Shown here one piece after another: positions 16,058 to 24,801 of a DNA stretch of 64,000 bases. A model generated the notes under the pieces. The model had not been told where the DNA came from. It saw nothing but the letters and a program-made list of their open reading frames with translations, and ran no database searches. The first letter of the stretch is position 1. Each line of letters begins with the position of its first letter. A program made the translations under genes and the position numbers. This stretch comes from an uncultured Burkholderiales bacterium (GTDB lineage Bacteria > Pseudomonadota > Gammaproteobacteria > Burkholderiales > Eutrophovitaceae): assembly GCA_951812315.1 (NCBI GenBank), contig CATOSA010000061.1:1-64000 (forward strand), given 5' to 3'.

Positions 16058-16948
16058 ATGCGTGCATTACTGATAAACAGCGAGGATAGGCGCGGCGGCG
16101 CGGCGCGAGCCACCCATAGGCTGCATCGAGCACTGCGAAGCGCTGACGTTGACTGTCACATGCTGGTTCAGGTCAAGCACGGGGACGACTCGACCGTGAT
16201 CGGTCCGAACGGTGTGCTGCGTGCCATGACAATGCCATTGAGGACGGCGCTGGACGTGTTGCCAATTCTTGCCTATCGGAACCGCAAGCAAAGCACAACC
16301 TTCTATCCTGGATGGCTGCCTGATCGTATCAAGCCACGGGTGGACGCGTTTGCGCCGGACCTGGTGCACTTGCACTGGATTACCGGTGGCACGTTTAACG
16401 TACGATCAATGCGAAAACTTGGCCGCCCTATGGTGTGGACACTGCACGACATGTGGGCGTTTACCGGCGGGTGCCACTATGACGACGACTGTGGCCGTTA
16501 CCGAAAAGGTTGTGGCTTTTGTCCCGCACTGGGGTCAGGGCGCGAATCGGATTTGTCTGCGTTTGGCTGGCGGCGCAAGAGCCGGGCTTACCGCGATCTT
16601 GAGTTGACTATTGTGACGCCGAGCAAGTGGCTCGGTGGGCTTGCCAGTAACAGCCCATTGCTCAGCGACTTTCCGGTGAAAGTCATCCCGAATGCGATTG
16701 ACGTCGATATCTACCGGCCCATCGACGTGACTGCGGCCGGCGAAACCACATGGTGCGGTTTCGCCAAAGCGATTATGGAACTTAAAGAAATTCGAACACC
16801 AGTAGTGCCTATCAGTGGGTCGGAGTACCCGGTTGCTGCCGCCCGGCCTGCAAACTCGATTTTGTCGAATTCGAAGTTGCTTGGTATGTTTGGCTTTTCA
16901 TTGCCGGACTGGTCGACTGGATTGCGGCGCTGCCTGGCTGCTCAGTGA
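16058..16948 (+). CDS. chimera: GT4 glycosyltransferase N-half fused in frame to RmlD C-terminus
   Basis: Residues 1 to about 222 are the N-terminal half of a GT4 glycosyltransferase: SEDRRGGAARATHRLHRAL, DLVHLHWITGG, HDMWAFTGGCHY, VTPSKWLGG and KVIPNAIDVDIYRP. From about 16730 the protein switches to the end of a dTDP-4-dehydrorhamnose reductase: AAGETTWCGFAKAI, PVVPISGSEYPVAAARPANS and FGFSLPDW. The GT4 acceptor half with the nucleotide-sugar-binding E-x7-E and the RmlD N-terminal NAD domain are both gone. The product is unlikely to be active in either role. The fusion is a deletion scar between two former neighbours. The ATG at 16058 fits the GT4 family start. Confidence 0.8.
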   Translation: MRALLINSEDRRGGAARATHRLHRALRSADVDCHMLVQVKHGDDSTVIGPNGVLRAMTMPLRTALDVLPILAYRNRKQSTTFYPGWLPDRIKPRVDAFAPDLVHLHWITGGTFNVRSMRKLGRPMVWTLHDMWAFTGGCHYDDDCGRYRKGCGFCPALGSGRESDLSAFGWRRKSRAYRDLELTIVTPSKWLGGLASNSPLLSDFPVKVIPNAIDVDIYRPIDVTAAGETTWCGFAKAIMELKEIRTPVVPISGSEYPVAAARPANSILSNSKLLGMFGFSLPDWSTGLRRCLAAQ

Positions 16949-17183
16949 GGGAGATTATTCGTTGCTATGCGCATTTCGTCCGGGTCAGGTCATAATGGGG
17001 CGATTGTTTCTTCGGATCCAGTCTCGTGCGGCGGCTCAGATATCTGTCGGGCACCGCGACTGGAAAGGCTGCTGTGCGAACGACGACGAATGTGATTAAG
17101 GTCGGCTGCCGCCGATTGCCAGGCCTCAAATTGATGCATGGCCCGGCTAAGAGAACCGCTTCCAAGGTGCGGTTGGTACCTTG
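16949..17183. other. intergenic remnant, no gene recognised
   Basis: These 235 bases lie after the chimera stop and before the SpsF-like gene. Short ORFs run through on both strands, but none has a recognisable domain or good start site. The segment may be left over from the same rearrangement that made the chimera. It may also hold the promoter for the intact run of genes beginning at 17184; I see no strong -35/-10 pair. Confidence 0.4.
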
Positions 17184-17915
17184 ATGCCGGCCAACCAGTC
17201 ATCCGATCCGAGAAACCTGAAGACGAGGACGGTTCCGGTCTTCATTCAGGCGCGCATGTCATCGCGGCGACTTCCGGGAAAGATTCTGCGTGAAGCGCAC
17301 GGACGGCCAATGATTCATTACCTCATCGAGCGTTTGCAGCATTGTGAAATGCTGTCCTCGATAACAGTTGCCACTTCCGCAGATCAATCAGATGATGCTG
17401 TGTCTGCTTTCTGCGAAAATTACACATTGATGTGCGTACGCGGCGAACTCGAGAACGTCGTTGGGCGCTTGCTGGGCGCTGCGCAACTTGCAGGGACGAG
17501 CGCGTTCGTACGTATTAGTGGGGATAGCCCGCTAATCGATCCTGGAATAGTTGATGAGGCGGTGCGGTTGTTCGATCCGGCATCGGTTGACATCGTCACA
17601 AACGTGCATCCGCGCTCATTTCCCAAGGGGCAATCGGTAGAAGTGATTTCCGTTGAAAGCTTGATGCGGGTTGCCGCGGAAAGTTCGAGTAGCCATGACC
17701 TGGAGCACGTGACGCCGTACATATATAGAAATCCGCAACAGTTCCGCATCAGAAACTTCAGCCGTTCAAGTGACGATTCGGGAATTCAGATGTCTGTCGA
17801 TGACGAAAGCGATTTTGTCGCCTTCGTTTCAATGCTGAAACAGATGACAAGGCCGCACTGGCAGTATTCGCTTGACGACTTGCTTGCCGTGTATAAGGAT
17901 GCGTCGCCCCAGTGA
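17184..17915 (+). CDS. SpsF-like cytidylyltransferase-family protein
   Basis: The N-terminal nucleotidyltransferase motif FIQARMSSRRLPGKIL is typical of SpsF/CMP-Kdo-synthetase-like proteins, followed by CVRGELENVVGR and VRISGDSPLIDPGIVD with the metal-binding Asp. The length, 243 residues, fits. It would activate a sugar acid with CMP, probably the product of the NeuB homologue at 20188. That would make it the functional replacement for the broken NeuA-like gene at 3591. The ATG at 17184 is preferred over the adjacent TTG. It heads an intact gene series with small spacings. Confidence 0.8.
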   Translation: MPANQSSDPRNLKTRTVPVFIQARMSSRRLPGKILREAHGRPMIHYLIERLQHCEMLSSITVATSADQSDDAVSAFCENYTLMCVRGELENVVGRLLGAAQLAGTSAFVRISGDSPLIDPGIVDEAVRLFDPASVDIVTNVHPRSFPKGQSVEVISVESLMRVAAESSSSHDLEHVTPYIYRNPQQFRIRNFSRSSDDSGIQMSVDDESDFVAFVSMLKQMTRPHWQYSLDDLLAVYKDASPQ

Positions 17916-17974
17916 AGCTAATGATTAAAACGGCATTGTCTGCCGCCAACTTTTCCTAGAGGCATTGTAAATTT

Positions 17975-19123
17975 ATGTCGAGAAATATCTCTTTTGGTGC
18001 GCCGATGATCGGGCAGGAAGAGCGCACAGCGGTCCTGGATGTGCTGTCCGGCCCCATTCTCGTGCACGGTCCCAGAGTAACTGAGTTCGAGCAAGGCTTT
18101 GCCGAATTCACTGAGTCACCACACGCCGTTAGCGTTTCGTCCTGTACAGCGGGGATGCATCTGGTCTGGTTTACGCTCGGGTTTGGACCGGGCGACGAAG
18201 TTATCGTCCCGGCACAGACGCATACAGCGACGGCGCATGCGATCGAATTTACCGGTGCGAAACCGGTATTCGTTGATGCTGACGTAACGACCGGCAACAT
18301 TGATATCGCCGCCATGGAAGCTGCAATCACGCCTCGCACGCGAGCTGTAGCGGTGGTCCATTTTCTTGGAATGCCGGTTGATATGTCTACTTTTCTCGAG
18401 GTTTCCAGAAGGCACAAGCTTTTCGTGCTGGAAGACTGTGCGCTCGCAGTCGGGACAAAACTAGACGGTGTTCACGCAGGCCTGATGGGCGACGTCGGCG
18501 TGTTTTCGTTTTATCCTGTCAAGCACATGACGACGGCCGAAGGCGGCATGGTCATTACCCGGGACGCTGATCTGGCAGCGCGTCTGAAGCTACGAAAAGC
18601 GTTTGGCGTGGACCGGACGCATGGGGAGCGCAAGATACCGGGAACCTATGACGTTGTCGCGCTCGGTTTCAACTATCGAATGAGCGAGATACACGCGGCA
18701 ATTGGCGTCGAGCAAGTGAAGAAGCTCCCCTCCTTTCTTTCCAAACGTGCTGACAATTACCAGGCGCTTTCAACCCGCCTGAGGAAAGTGGAAGGAATAG
18801 AACAACTCGCTTCTTCCGACGGTCGTTTTGTGAGCAGTTATTACTGCTTGTCGGTGATACTCGATAGCCAGTTTGCGCCGCGCCGCGCCGAAATAATGGA
18901 GATGCTGAAGACGCGCGGCGTTGGCACAAGTGTCTACTACCCCCATCCGGTGCCGCGGATGACCTACTACCGTGAAAAGTATGGCTGGAAAGACGGCAGC
19001 TTTCCCCGTGCCGAACGCATCAGCGACAACTCGATCGCGCTTTCAGTCGGTCCGCATCTTGATCAGGAAGATATGGATTACATTGCAGACGCCCTGTCGG
19101 ACACACTTGAGGAACTCCGCTAG
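17975..19123 (+). CDS. DegT/DnrJ/EryC1-family sugar aminotransferase
   Basis: This 382-residue PLP enzyme has SSCTAGMHLVWFTLG, QTHTATAHAIEFTGAKPVFVD, the pyridine-ring Asp in LEDCALAVG, and the Schiff-base lysine in FSFYPVKHMTTAEGG. It would transfer an amino group to a keto sugar. The downstream SDR and NeuB genes suggest that the amino sugar feeds nonulosonate-type synthesis. The stop overlaps the next GTG start by one base. The region just upstream (17916-17974) is AT-rich. No lesions are seen. Confidence 0.85.
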   Translation: MSRNISFGAPMIGQEERTAVLDVLSGPILVHGPRVTEFEQGFAEFTESPHAVSVSSCTAGMHLVWFTLGFGPGDEVIVPAQTHTATAHAIEFTGAKPVFVDADVTTGNIDIAAMEAAITPRTRAVAVVHFLGMPVDMSTFLEVSRRHKLFVLEDCALAVGTKLDGVHAGLMGDVGVFSFYPVKHMTTAEGGMVITRDADLAARLKLRKAFGVDRTHGERKIPGTYDVVALGFNYRMSEIHAAIGVEQVKKLPSFLSKRADNYQALSTRLRKVEGIEQLASSDGRFVSSYYCLSVILDSQFAPRRAEIMEMLKTRGVGTSVYYPHPVPRMTYYREKYGWKDGSFPRAERISDNSIALSVGPHLDQEDMDYIADALSDTLEELR

Positions 19124-20172
19124 TGAACGATGTCAACTTGAAAGGGAAAAAAGTCGCACTCATTGGCGGCGCGGGCTTCATTGGGCACAACCTGGCTATG
19201 AAGCTAACTCGGTTGGGCGCCACAGTGGATATCATTGATGGCCTTCAGGTCAATAACCTGGGTGCATTTTCGAACGTTTATGGCGATTCGAGCAAAAGCC
19301 TTTATTTGCACCTTATTAATAAAAGGCTCAGCATACTTCGCGAAGCGGGGATTCCGTTACATGTGATTGATGCGCGCGACTATCAAATACTTTCGCGTTG
19401 CTTGAGCGACATTCAGCCTGATGTGGTCGTCCAGCTAGCGGCAATTGCTCATGCCAACCGCGCAAACAAGGATCCGTTCAGCACATTTGATCATAGTTTT
19501 CGCACTCTTGAGAATGCGCTGGACTGTGCACGCGACAGAAACCGACATTTCGTTTACTTCTCGTCGTCCATGGTTTATGGAAACTTTGACGGCGAGACGG
19601 CAGACGAGGACCAGCGCTGTGAGCCCATGGGTATTTACGGGGCCTTGAAGTATGGCGGTGAAAAACTTGTAATCGCATATAACCAGGTGTTCGATTTGCC
19701 GTATACCATTGTCCGGCCGTCTGCGTTGTACGGTGAGCGCTGCGTAAGCCGCAGGGTCGGTCAGGCGTTCATCGAGAATGCGTTGCGGGGCAAGGGCCTC
19801 ACCGTCAATGGTGACGGTTCTGACGCGCTGGATTTCACCTATATCGAGGACCTTGTCCATGGTCTGGTGCTCGCGATTGGACGGGACGAGGCAAAGAATC
19901 AGACATTCAATCTCACATATGGAGGCGCGCGAAGCTTGAACCAGATGATTGAGATTATGCGCGAGCAGTTCCCTGGCATAGAGGTGACCTACCATCCGCG
20001 GGACAAGCTCATGCCAGAGCGCGGAACGCTGTCCGTTGAAAAGGCAAAACGTTTGCTAGGCTACGCACCCGCTTATCCGCTTGAGAAAGGTTTCGTGAAC
20101 TACATCAACTGGTACAAGCAACTTGCAAAAGATCATCCTGACTTCTTTGCGGCGGAAGCCGAGTCGACCTGA
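19123..20172 (+). CDS. NAD-dependent sugar epimerase/dehydratase (extended SDR)
   Basis: The Rossmann motif is ALIGGAGFIGHNLA, the active site is FSSSMVYGNF with the later Y-x-x-x-K in IYGALKYGGEK, and the substrate loop is IVRPSALYGE. Length is 349 residues, usual for extended SDRs. It may epimerise or dehydrate an NDP-sugar that the aminotransferase before it uses. The GTG start at 19123 overlaps the preceding TAG. The insertion YLHLINKRLSILREAG near residues 60-75 resembles that seen in SDRs of SpsE/SpsF clusters. The exact substrate is unknown. Confidence 0.8.
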   Translation: MNDVNLKGKKVALIGGAGFIGHNLAMKLTRLGATVDIIDGLQVNNLGAFSNVYGDSSKSLYLHLINKRLSILREAGIPLHVIDARDYQILSRCLSDIQPDVVVQLAAIAHANRANKDPFSTFDHSFRTLENALDCARDRNRHFVYFSSSMVYGNFDGETADEDQRCEPMGIYGALKYGGEKLVIAYNQVFDLPYTIVRPSALYGERCVSRRVGQAFIENALRGKGLTVNGDGSDALDFTYIEDLVHGLVLAIGRDEAKNQTFNLTYGGARSLNQMIEIMREQFPGIEVTYHPRDKLMPERGTLSVEKAKRLLGYAPAYPLEKGFVNYINWYKQLAKDHPDFFAAEAEST

Positions 20173-20187
20173 TAAACGGAGACCCAG

Positions 20188-21201
20188 TTGCAGCTTTTCG
20201 GAAAAGATCTTGATCAAGAGGTTGTTGTGGTCGCAGAAATTGGCGTCAATCACGAAGGTGACGTCGAGGCGGCGGAGCGAATGATAACCTTGGCGCACGA
20301 GTCTGGCGCCGATGCCATCAAGCTGCAGAGTTATACGCCGGAGCGTTTCGCGTCTTCAGCCGACCAGGCACGTCTCGAGCGCGTCAGGCGCTTCTGTCTG
20401 GACCAGGCCGCACACGAGCGGCTGGCAGAGCAAGCACGACGTATCGGGGCGACCCTGTTCTCGACATGTGTGAGTGAGGATGTGATTCCGATGCTGGCCG
20501 CGTTGTTCCCTGCAATAAAAATTGCAAGCGGTGACATCGATTTCGAAGTTCTCGTGCGTAATGCCGTGCGCACTGGAAAGCCGGTCATTTTATCGACGGG
20601 TAATGCTGATCTCGAAGAGATCGATCGTGCAATCAGTTGGTGCAAGGAAGAAGCGGCTGGGGATATCGCGAACCGCATTGCGATACTTCACTGTGTCGCT
20701 GCCTACCCCGCACCGGTCGACCAGGCGAATGTTTTGAGCGTTCCGTTTTTGAAGCAACGTTATGGCTTAGCGACCGGATATTCCAATCATGTGCTTGGAC
20801 CTGAAGCCAGCCTGGCCGCAGTCGCGCTCGGCGCCCAGATCCTGGAAGTGCACTTTACTGATCAACGCGAAGGTCGCCAATTCCACGACCATGCGCTTTC
20901 GTTCGAGCCGGCCGAGTTGACGGCGTTAGTGAACAGTGTTGCGAATGTCAGGAACGCGCTGGGACAACAGGGTAAATCGCTTCAATCAGCGGAACTCCAG
21001 ATCCGCACTGCCATGCGAAAGGGCGTAGTTGCCGCGCGCGATCTGCCGACGGGGACAATTTTGACGGAAGCGGATCTGATGTACGCACGACCGGCCAGCG
21101 AGTTTCGTGCCGCGGAGTTGCCGTCGCTGGTTGGCAGAAAGCTCACAACGCCTGTGCCGACTGGACAATTGATACCAAGAGCCGGCGTCACCAGCGTTTA
21201 A
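20188..21201 (+). CDS. NeuB/SpsE-type nonulosonic acid synthase
   Basis: The protein condenses PEP with an amino hexose to make a nine-carbon 2-oxo acid. It has VVAEIGVNHEGDVEAAERM, IKLQSY, FSTCVSE, IKIASGDI, LSTGNADLEEI, the metal-ligand histidine in ILHCVAAYPAP and GYSNH. A C-terminal SAF/antifreeze-like domain of about 60 residues starts near RKGVVAARDLPTGT. It starts with TTG at 20188. This is the complete counterpart of the neuB fragment at 10973. It follows an SDR and precedes a Gfo/Idh/MocA oxidoreductase, as in several nonulosonate gene sets. Confidence 0.9.
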   Translation: MQLFGKDLDQEVVVVAEIGVNHEGDVEAAERMITLAHESGADAIKLQSYTPERFASSADQARLERVRRFCLDQAAHERLAEQARRIGATLFSTCVSEDVIPMLAALFPAIKIASGDIDFEVLVRNAVRTGKPVILSTGNADLEEIDRAISWCKEEAAGDIANRIAILHCVAAYPAPVDQANVLSVPFLKQRYGLATGYSNHVLGPEASLAAVALGAQILEVHFTDQREGRQFHDHALSFEPAELTALVNSVANVRNALGQQGKSLQSAELQIRTAMRKGVVAARDLPTGTILTEADLMYARPASEFRAAELPSLVGRKLTTPVPTGQLIPRAGVTSV

Positions 21202-21208
21202 TCATGAT

Positions 21209-22231
21209 ATGTCATTGAGTTCGCTGCGCGCGGCAGTCGTGGGTCTTGGTGTTGGGGAGAAACTGGCCGAATCGCTGGCCGCGCATCCGGATTGCGAACT
21301 GGTTGCAATTTGCGATTTCGATGAAGTGAAGCTTGCTCGAGTCGCCGCGCGATTTCCTTCTGCGCGGTCAACGGTTCAGGCTGAAGCTGTTCTGGCCGAT
21401 CCCGCGATCGATCTCGTTTGCATAGCGAGTTACGACGATCACCACTTCAGTCAAACAATGCTAGCGCTCGAGCACGGCAAGCATGTGTTCGTGGAGAAGC
21501 CATTCGTTTTGCGGGAGTCCGAGGCAGTGGCGGTACGCGACGCGCTTCGCGCGCAACAGGGACCACGCCTGTCGTCCAATCTCATTCTGCGAGAATCACC
21601 GCGTTTTACCGATTTGCGTCGACGCATCGGCGCTGGTGACCTGGGGCAGATCTACCATCTTGAAGGCGACTACAAATACGGGCGTTTGCACAAACTGCTG
21701 GAAGGCTGGCGCGGCAAGCTCGAGTATTACTCCGTGGTGCACGGCGGTGGTGTGCATATTGCGGATCTGCTGATGTGGCTCGCGGGCGACAGAATCGTGG
21801 AAGTTCACGCGGTCGGAAATGCGATCGCGGGTGAAGGCTCAGGATTTGGCAATTTTGACAACGTTACTTCCGTGGTGCGGTTTGCAGGTGGCGCGACCGG
21901 TAAGATCGGCGTGAATTTTGGCTGTGTGTTCCCCCACTTCCACTCGCTGGCTTGTTTCGGAACGCGTGCGACATTTATGAATGGAACGAATCACGCACAA
22001 CTGTATACATCGCGTGATCCGGAACGTGCACCTATGATCATCGACACGGACTATCCGGGAACGCATAAGGGCGATCTGCTGCCGGGATTCGTCGATGCGA
22101 TTCTCGGCCGCGGAGAGCCTGAGGTCAGTGAATCGAACGTGTTTGACAGCCTTGCCGTGTGCTTCGCAATCGAGAGGAGCGCACATGGCGGCTTGCCGGT
22201 CAAGGTTGATTACATTTGGGACCAGCGTTGA
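21209..22231 (+). CDS. Gfo/Idh/MocA-family oxidoreductase
   Basis: The N-terminal NAD-binding strand is AAVVGLGVGEKLA, which lacks the usual third glycine spacing but keeps the fold. It is followed by IASYDDHHFSQTMLALEHGKHVFVEKPF with the catalytic lysine of EKP, and GGGVHIADLLMWLAG holds the catalytic histidine. It would oxidise or reduce a sugar hydroxyl/keto group at the nucleotide-sugar or free-sugar stage. Length is 340 residues. It is two bases from the following GNAT gene, so both probably modify the same sugar, with reduction or oxidation then amination and acetylation. Confidence 0.85.
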   Translation: MSLSSLRAAVVGLGVGEKLAESLAAHPDCELVAICDFDEVKLARVAARFPSARSTVQAEAVLADPAIDLVCIASYDDHHFSQTMLALEHGKHVFVEKPFVLRESEAVAVRDALRAQQGPRLSSNLILRESPRFTDLRRRIGAGDLGQIYHLEGDYKYGRLHKLLEGWRGKLEYYSVVHGGGVHIADLLMWLAGDRIVEVHAVGNAIAGEGSGFGNFDNVTSVVRFAGGATGKIGVNFGCVFPHFHSLACFGTRATFMNGTNHAQLYTSRDPERAPMIIDTDYPGTHKGDLLPGFVDAILGRGEPEVSESNVFDSLAVCFAIERSAHGGLPVKVDYIWDQR

Positions 22232-22233
22232 TT

Positions 22234-22953
22234 ATGGTGGAAGTGGCGCCCGATACCTGGTTGCAACAGTTCCTCGGCAAACCGGCTTTTCGGATAAGTG
22301 TAGACGCTGAGCAACAGAGCACAATCGAAAACGATTTAAAATCGATTACTTGCCAACGCGCGTTCGCATACGCACGCATTCCAACTGCGAATACGCGATC
22401 GGTAAACATGCTCGAGGCTGCCGGATTTCGGGTCGTAGACGTCAGTATAACTTTGGAAACTGCTGAGCTACCGCCTGCCGAAGTGGACGATGCCAAGCGA
22501 GTGCGTTTTGCGCGAGCGGATGATGCAGAATCCATCGAAAAAATCGCTCGAGAAGGATTTAAGCTGTCACGATTTCATCTCGACTCGCACATCGGCAGCC
22601 ACGTGGCGGGCGAGATCAAGGAATGTTGGGCGGCGAATTTTTTCAAGGACTTGCGTGGCGATTTCATGGTGGTTGCTGCTACTCGCAGCGAACCACAAGG
22701 ATTCCTGCAATTGCTTGCAGGCAAGGACGGTGTGCTGACAATTGATCTCGTGGCGGTCGCAGCTTCGCAGCGGCGCAAGGGGCTGGCTGCCGCGATGATT
22801 CGCTTCGCCGCGCACGGTTGTCCGAACGTGAAGCGCTTGCGCGTCGGTACACAAGCGGCAAACGTTGATTCGTTGCGTCTGTATCAAAGGCTTGGTTTTG
22901 TCATTCGCAATACCGACTACGTCCTTCATTTTCATGGCCCTGCCGGTGGTTAG
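22234..22953 (+). CDS. GNAT-family N-acetyltransferase, two-lobed
   Basis: This protein of about 239 residues has the acetyl-CoA-binding segment DLVAVAASQRRKGLAAAMIRFA, which matches the R/Q-x-x-G-x-G/A loop, and the C-terminal VDSLRLYQRLGFVIR. It resembles dTDP-fucosamine-acetyltransferase-like (WecD) proteins with a degenerate first GNAT lobe. It would acetylate the amino group introduced by the aminotransferase at 17975. The ATG at 22234 follows the previous stop by two bases. An earlier TTG at 22216 is possible but would overlap. No lesions are seen. Confidence 0.75.
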   Translation: MVEVAPDTWLQQFLGKPAFRISVDAEQQSTIENDLKSITCQRAFAYARIPTANTRSVNMLEAAGFRVVDVSITLETAELPPAEVDDAKRVRFARADDAESIEKIAREGFKLSRFHLDSHIGSHVAGEIKECWAANFFKDLRGDFMVVAATRSEPQGFLQLLAGKDGVLTIDLVAVAASQRRKGLAAAMIRFAAHGCPNVKRLRVGTQAANVDSLRLYQRLGFVIRNTDYVLHFHGPAGG

Positions 22954-22971
22954 GGAAAGCGCGAAACTATA

Positions 22972-24801
22972 GTGTGTGGCATTGCAGGATTCGTCGGCGA
23001 TCGTAACATTCCCGATTCGGCAGTAGCAGAATGTCTGCGGCGCATGCAACGGCGCGGTCCGGATGCTAACGGGCAACGGCGCTTCACTTCGCCGTTGGGC
23101 AAGCAGGTGGTTATGGTCCATTCGCGACTGTCAATAATCGACCTGGACCCGCGCTCAAATCAGCCTTTTAACGTCGGTACGCGGTGGATCGCGTTTAATG
23201 GCGAGTTGTACAACTACGTTGAGATGGGCCAGCGCCTGCGGCGCGAAGGCGTGCAGTTTCAGACCCGGTCAGATACCGAAGTCTTTCTGACCGCGATTGA
23301 TAGAGACGGCTGGGACGTCCTCGACGAAGCGGAAGGCATGTGGGCACTTGCTGTCTACGACGAGGCCGATGGCAGTGTGACCTTGTCGCGCGACCGCTTC
23401 GGTGAGAAGCCGCTGTATATAGTGCGTACGCCAGAGGGTATCTACTTTGGCTCCGAACCGAAGTTCATCTTTGCCCTCATGGGGCGTCAACTGCCCGTCG
23501 ATCGCGAACATCTGTGCCGCTACCTGGTGAACGGCTACAAGTCTATCTATAAAGTCCCCGCAAATTTCTTCGAAGGACTGGAGGAGGTCGCGCCGGCATC
23601 ATGTCTGCGAATTGACGACAGCGGTGTAACTGAGCAGGCTGGTTACTGGACGCCGGCTTATCACCCGCGCGACGAAATGACCTATGCGGAGGCGGTTGGC
23701 GGTGTGCGCGATCGCCTCGAACTCTCGGTACAATTACGCTTGCGCAGTGATGTGCCATTGGCATTTTTGATGAGTGGCGGTGTGGATTCCAATGCGTTGA
23801 TCAGCATTGCGAAGCGGTCACTGGATTACGACGTGCACGGCTTTACGATCGTCAATGAGGACGAGCGCTACGACGAACTCGACCTCGTGCTCCAATCAGT
23901 TCAGGACCTGGGCATTCGTCATGAGCAGGTTCCAATTTCGCCGGAGAACTTTGTTGAGCGGCTGCGAGATCTTGTGCAGTACCACGATGCGCCCGTTTTC
24001 ACAATCACGTATTACGTGCAGTGGTTGCTAATGCAGCAAGTGAAGCAGCATGGGTACAAGATATCAATCAGCGGAACGGGCGCGGACGAGATGTTGACGG
24101 GATACTACGATCACCACCTCATGCATCTGGCCGAGACGAAGAACTCGCCGCAATACAACGAAACGCTCGCTGCCTGGCGGGCACATATACAACCGCTGGT
24201 TCGTAACCCATATCTGAGCGATCCCGATCTGTTCATCAATGACCCTGACTTCCGTGATCACATCTTTCTGAATAACGAGGGGTTTTCGGCCTACCTGACC
24301 GAACCGTTCCAGGAGCCGTTTGCCGAAGAACGCTACGCAAAGTCGCTGCTTCGCAACCGGATGATGAACGAAATGTTCCACGAATCGGTGCGTGTCATTT
24401 TGCATGAAGATGATCTCAATGCAATGCATTGTTCGATAGAAAACCGTTCTCCGTTTCTCGATCGCGATCTGTTCGAGTTTTGCTACACCATCCCGACCCG
24501 GCATCTGATTCGTGACGGTTTCAACAAAGTGGTGCTGCGCGACAGTGTTCGAGGCATAGCGCCTGACTGTATCGTGGACGAGCGCAAGAAAGTCGGATTT
24601 AACGCACCAGTGGAGTCGTTTCTTGATTTGCGAAATGCCAAAGTACGGGGCGAGCTGCTCGTTGACAGTCCGGTGTTTGATATAATCGGGCGCGATAAAA
24701 TCGCCAATTTGCTCGAAAAGGGAAATCTTCCTAACAGCGAAAGCAAGTTTCTCTTCTATTTCGTCAACGCAAAAATATTCTTGGAGGAATACGGGGCTTG
24801 A
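22972..24801 (+). CDS. glutamine-dependent asparagine synthetase-like amidotransferase (AsnB family)
   Basis: It begins MCGIAGFVG, so the catalytic Cys after Met removal is present. The glutaminase loop RRGPDANG and FNGELYNY are intact. The synthetase half has the PP-loop LMSGGVDSNALI and GTGADEMLTGY. Length is 609 residues. It would use glutamine and ATP to amidate a carboxyl group. In glycan clusters such proteins are thought to amidate uronic or sugar acids. It starts with GTG at 22972 and overlaps the next gene, a sugar amidotransferase, by four bases, so a shared substrate or ammonia use is plausible but unproven. Confidence 0.85.
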   Translation: MCGIAGFVGDRNIPDSAVAECLRRMQRRGPDANGQRRFTSPLGKQVVMVHSRLSIIDLDPRSNQPFNVGTRWIAFNGELYNYVEMGQRLRREGVQFQTRSDTEVFLTAIDRDGWDVLDEAEGMWALAVYDEADGSVTLSRDRFGEKPLYIVRTPEGIYFGSEPKFIFALMGRQLPVDREHLCRYLVNGYKSIYKVPANFFEGLEEVAPASCLRIDDSGVTEQAGYWTPAYHPRDEMTYAEAVGGVRDRLELSVQLRLRSDVPLAFLMSGGVDSNALISIAKRSLDYDVHGFTIVNEDERYDELDLVLQSVQDLGIRHEQVPISPENFVERLRDLVQYHDAPVFTITYYVQWLLMQQVKQHGYKISISGTGADEMLTGYYDHHLMHLAETKNSPQYNETLAAWRAHIQPLVRNPYLSDPDLFINDPDFRDHIFLNNEGFSAYLTEPFQEPFAEERYAKSLLRNRMMNEMFHESVRVILHEDDLNAMHCSIENRSPFLDRDLFEFCYTIPTRHLIRDGFNKVVLRDSVRGIAPDCIVDERKKVGFNAPVESFLDLRNAKVRGELLVDSPVFDIIGRDKIANLLEKGNLPNSESKFLFYFVNAKIFLEEYGA

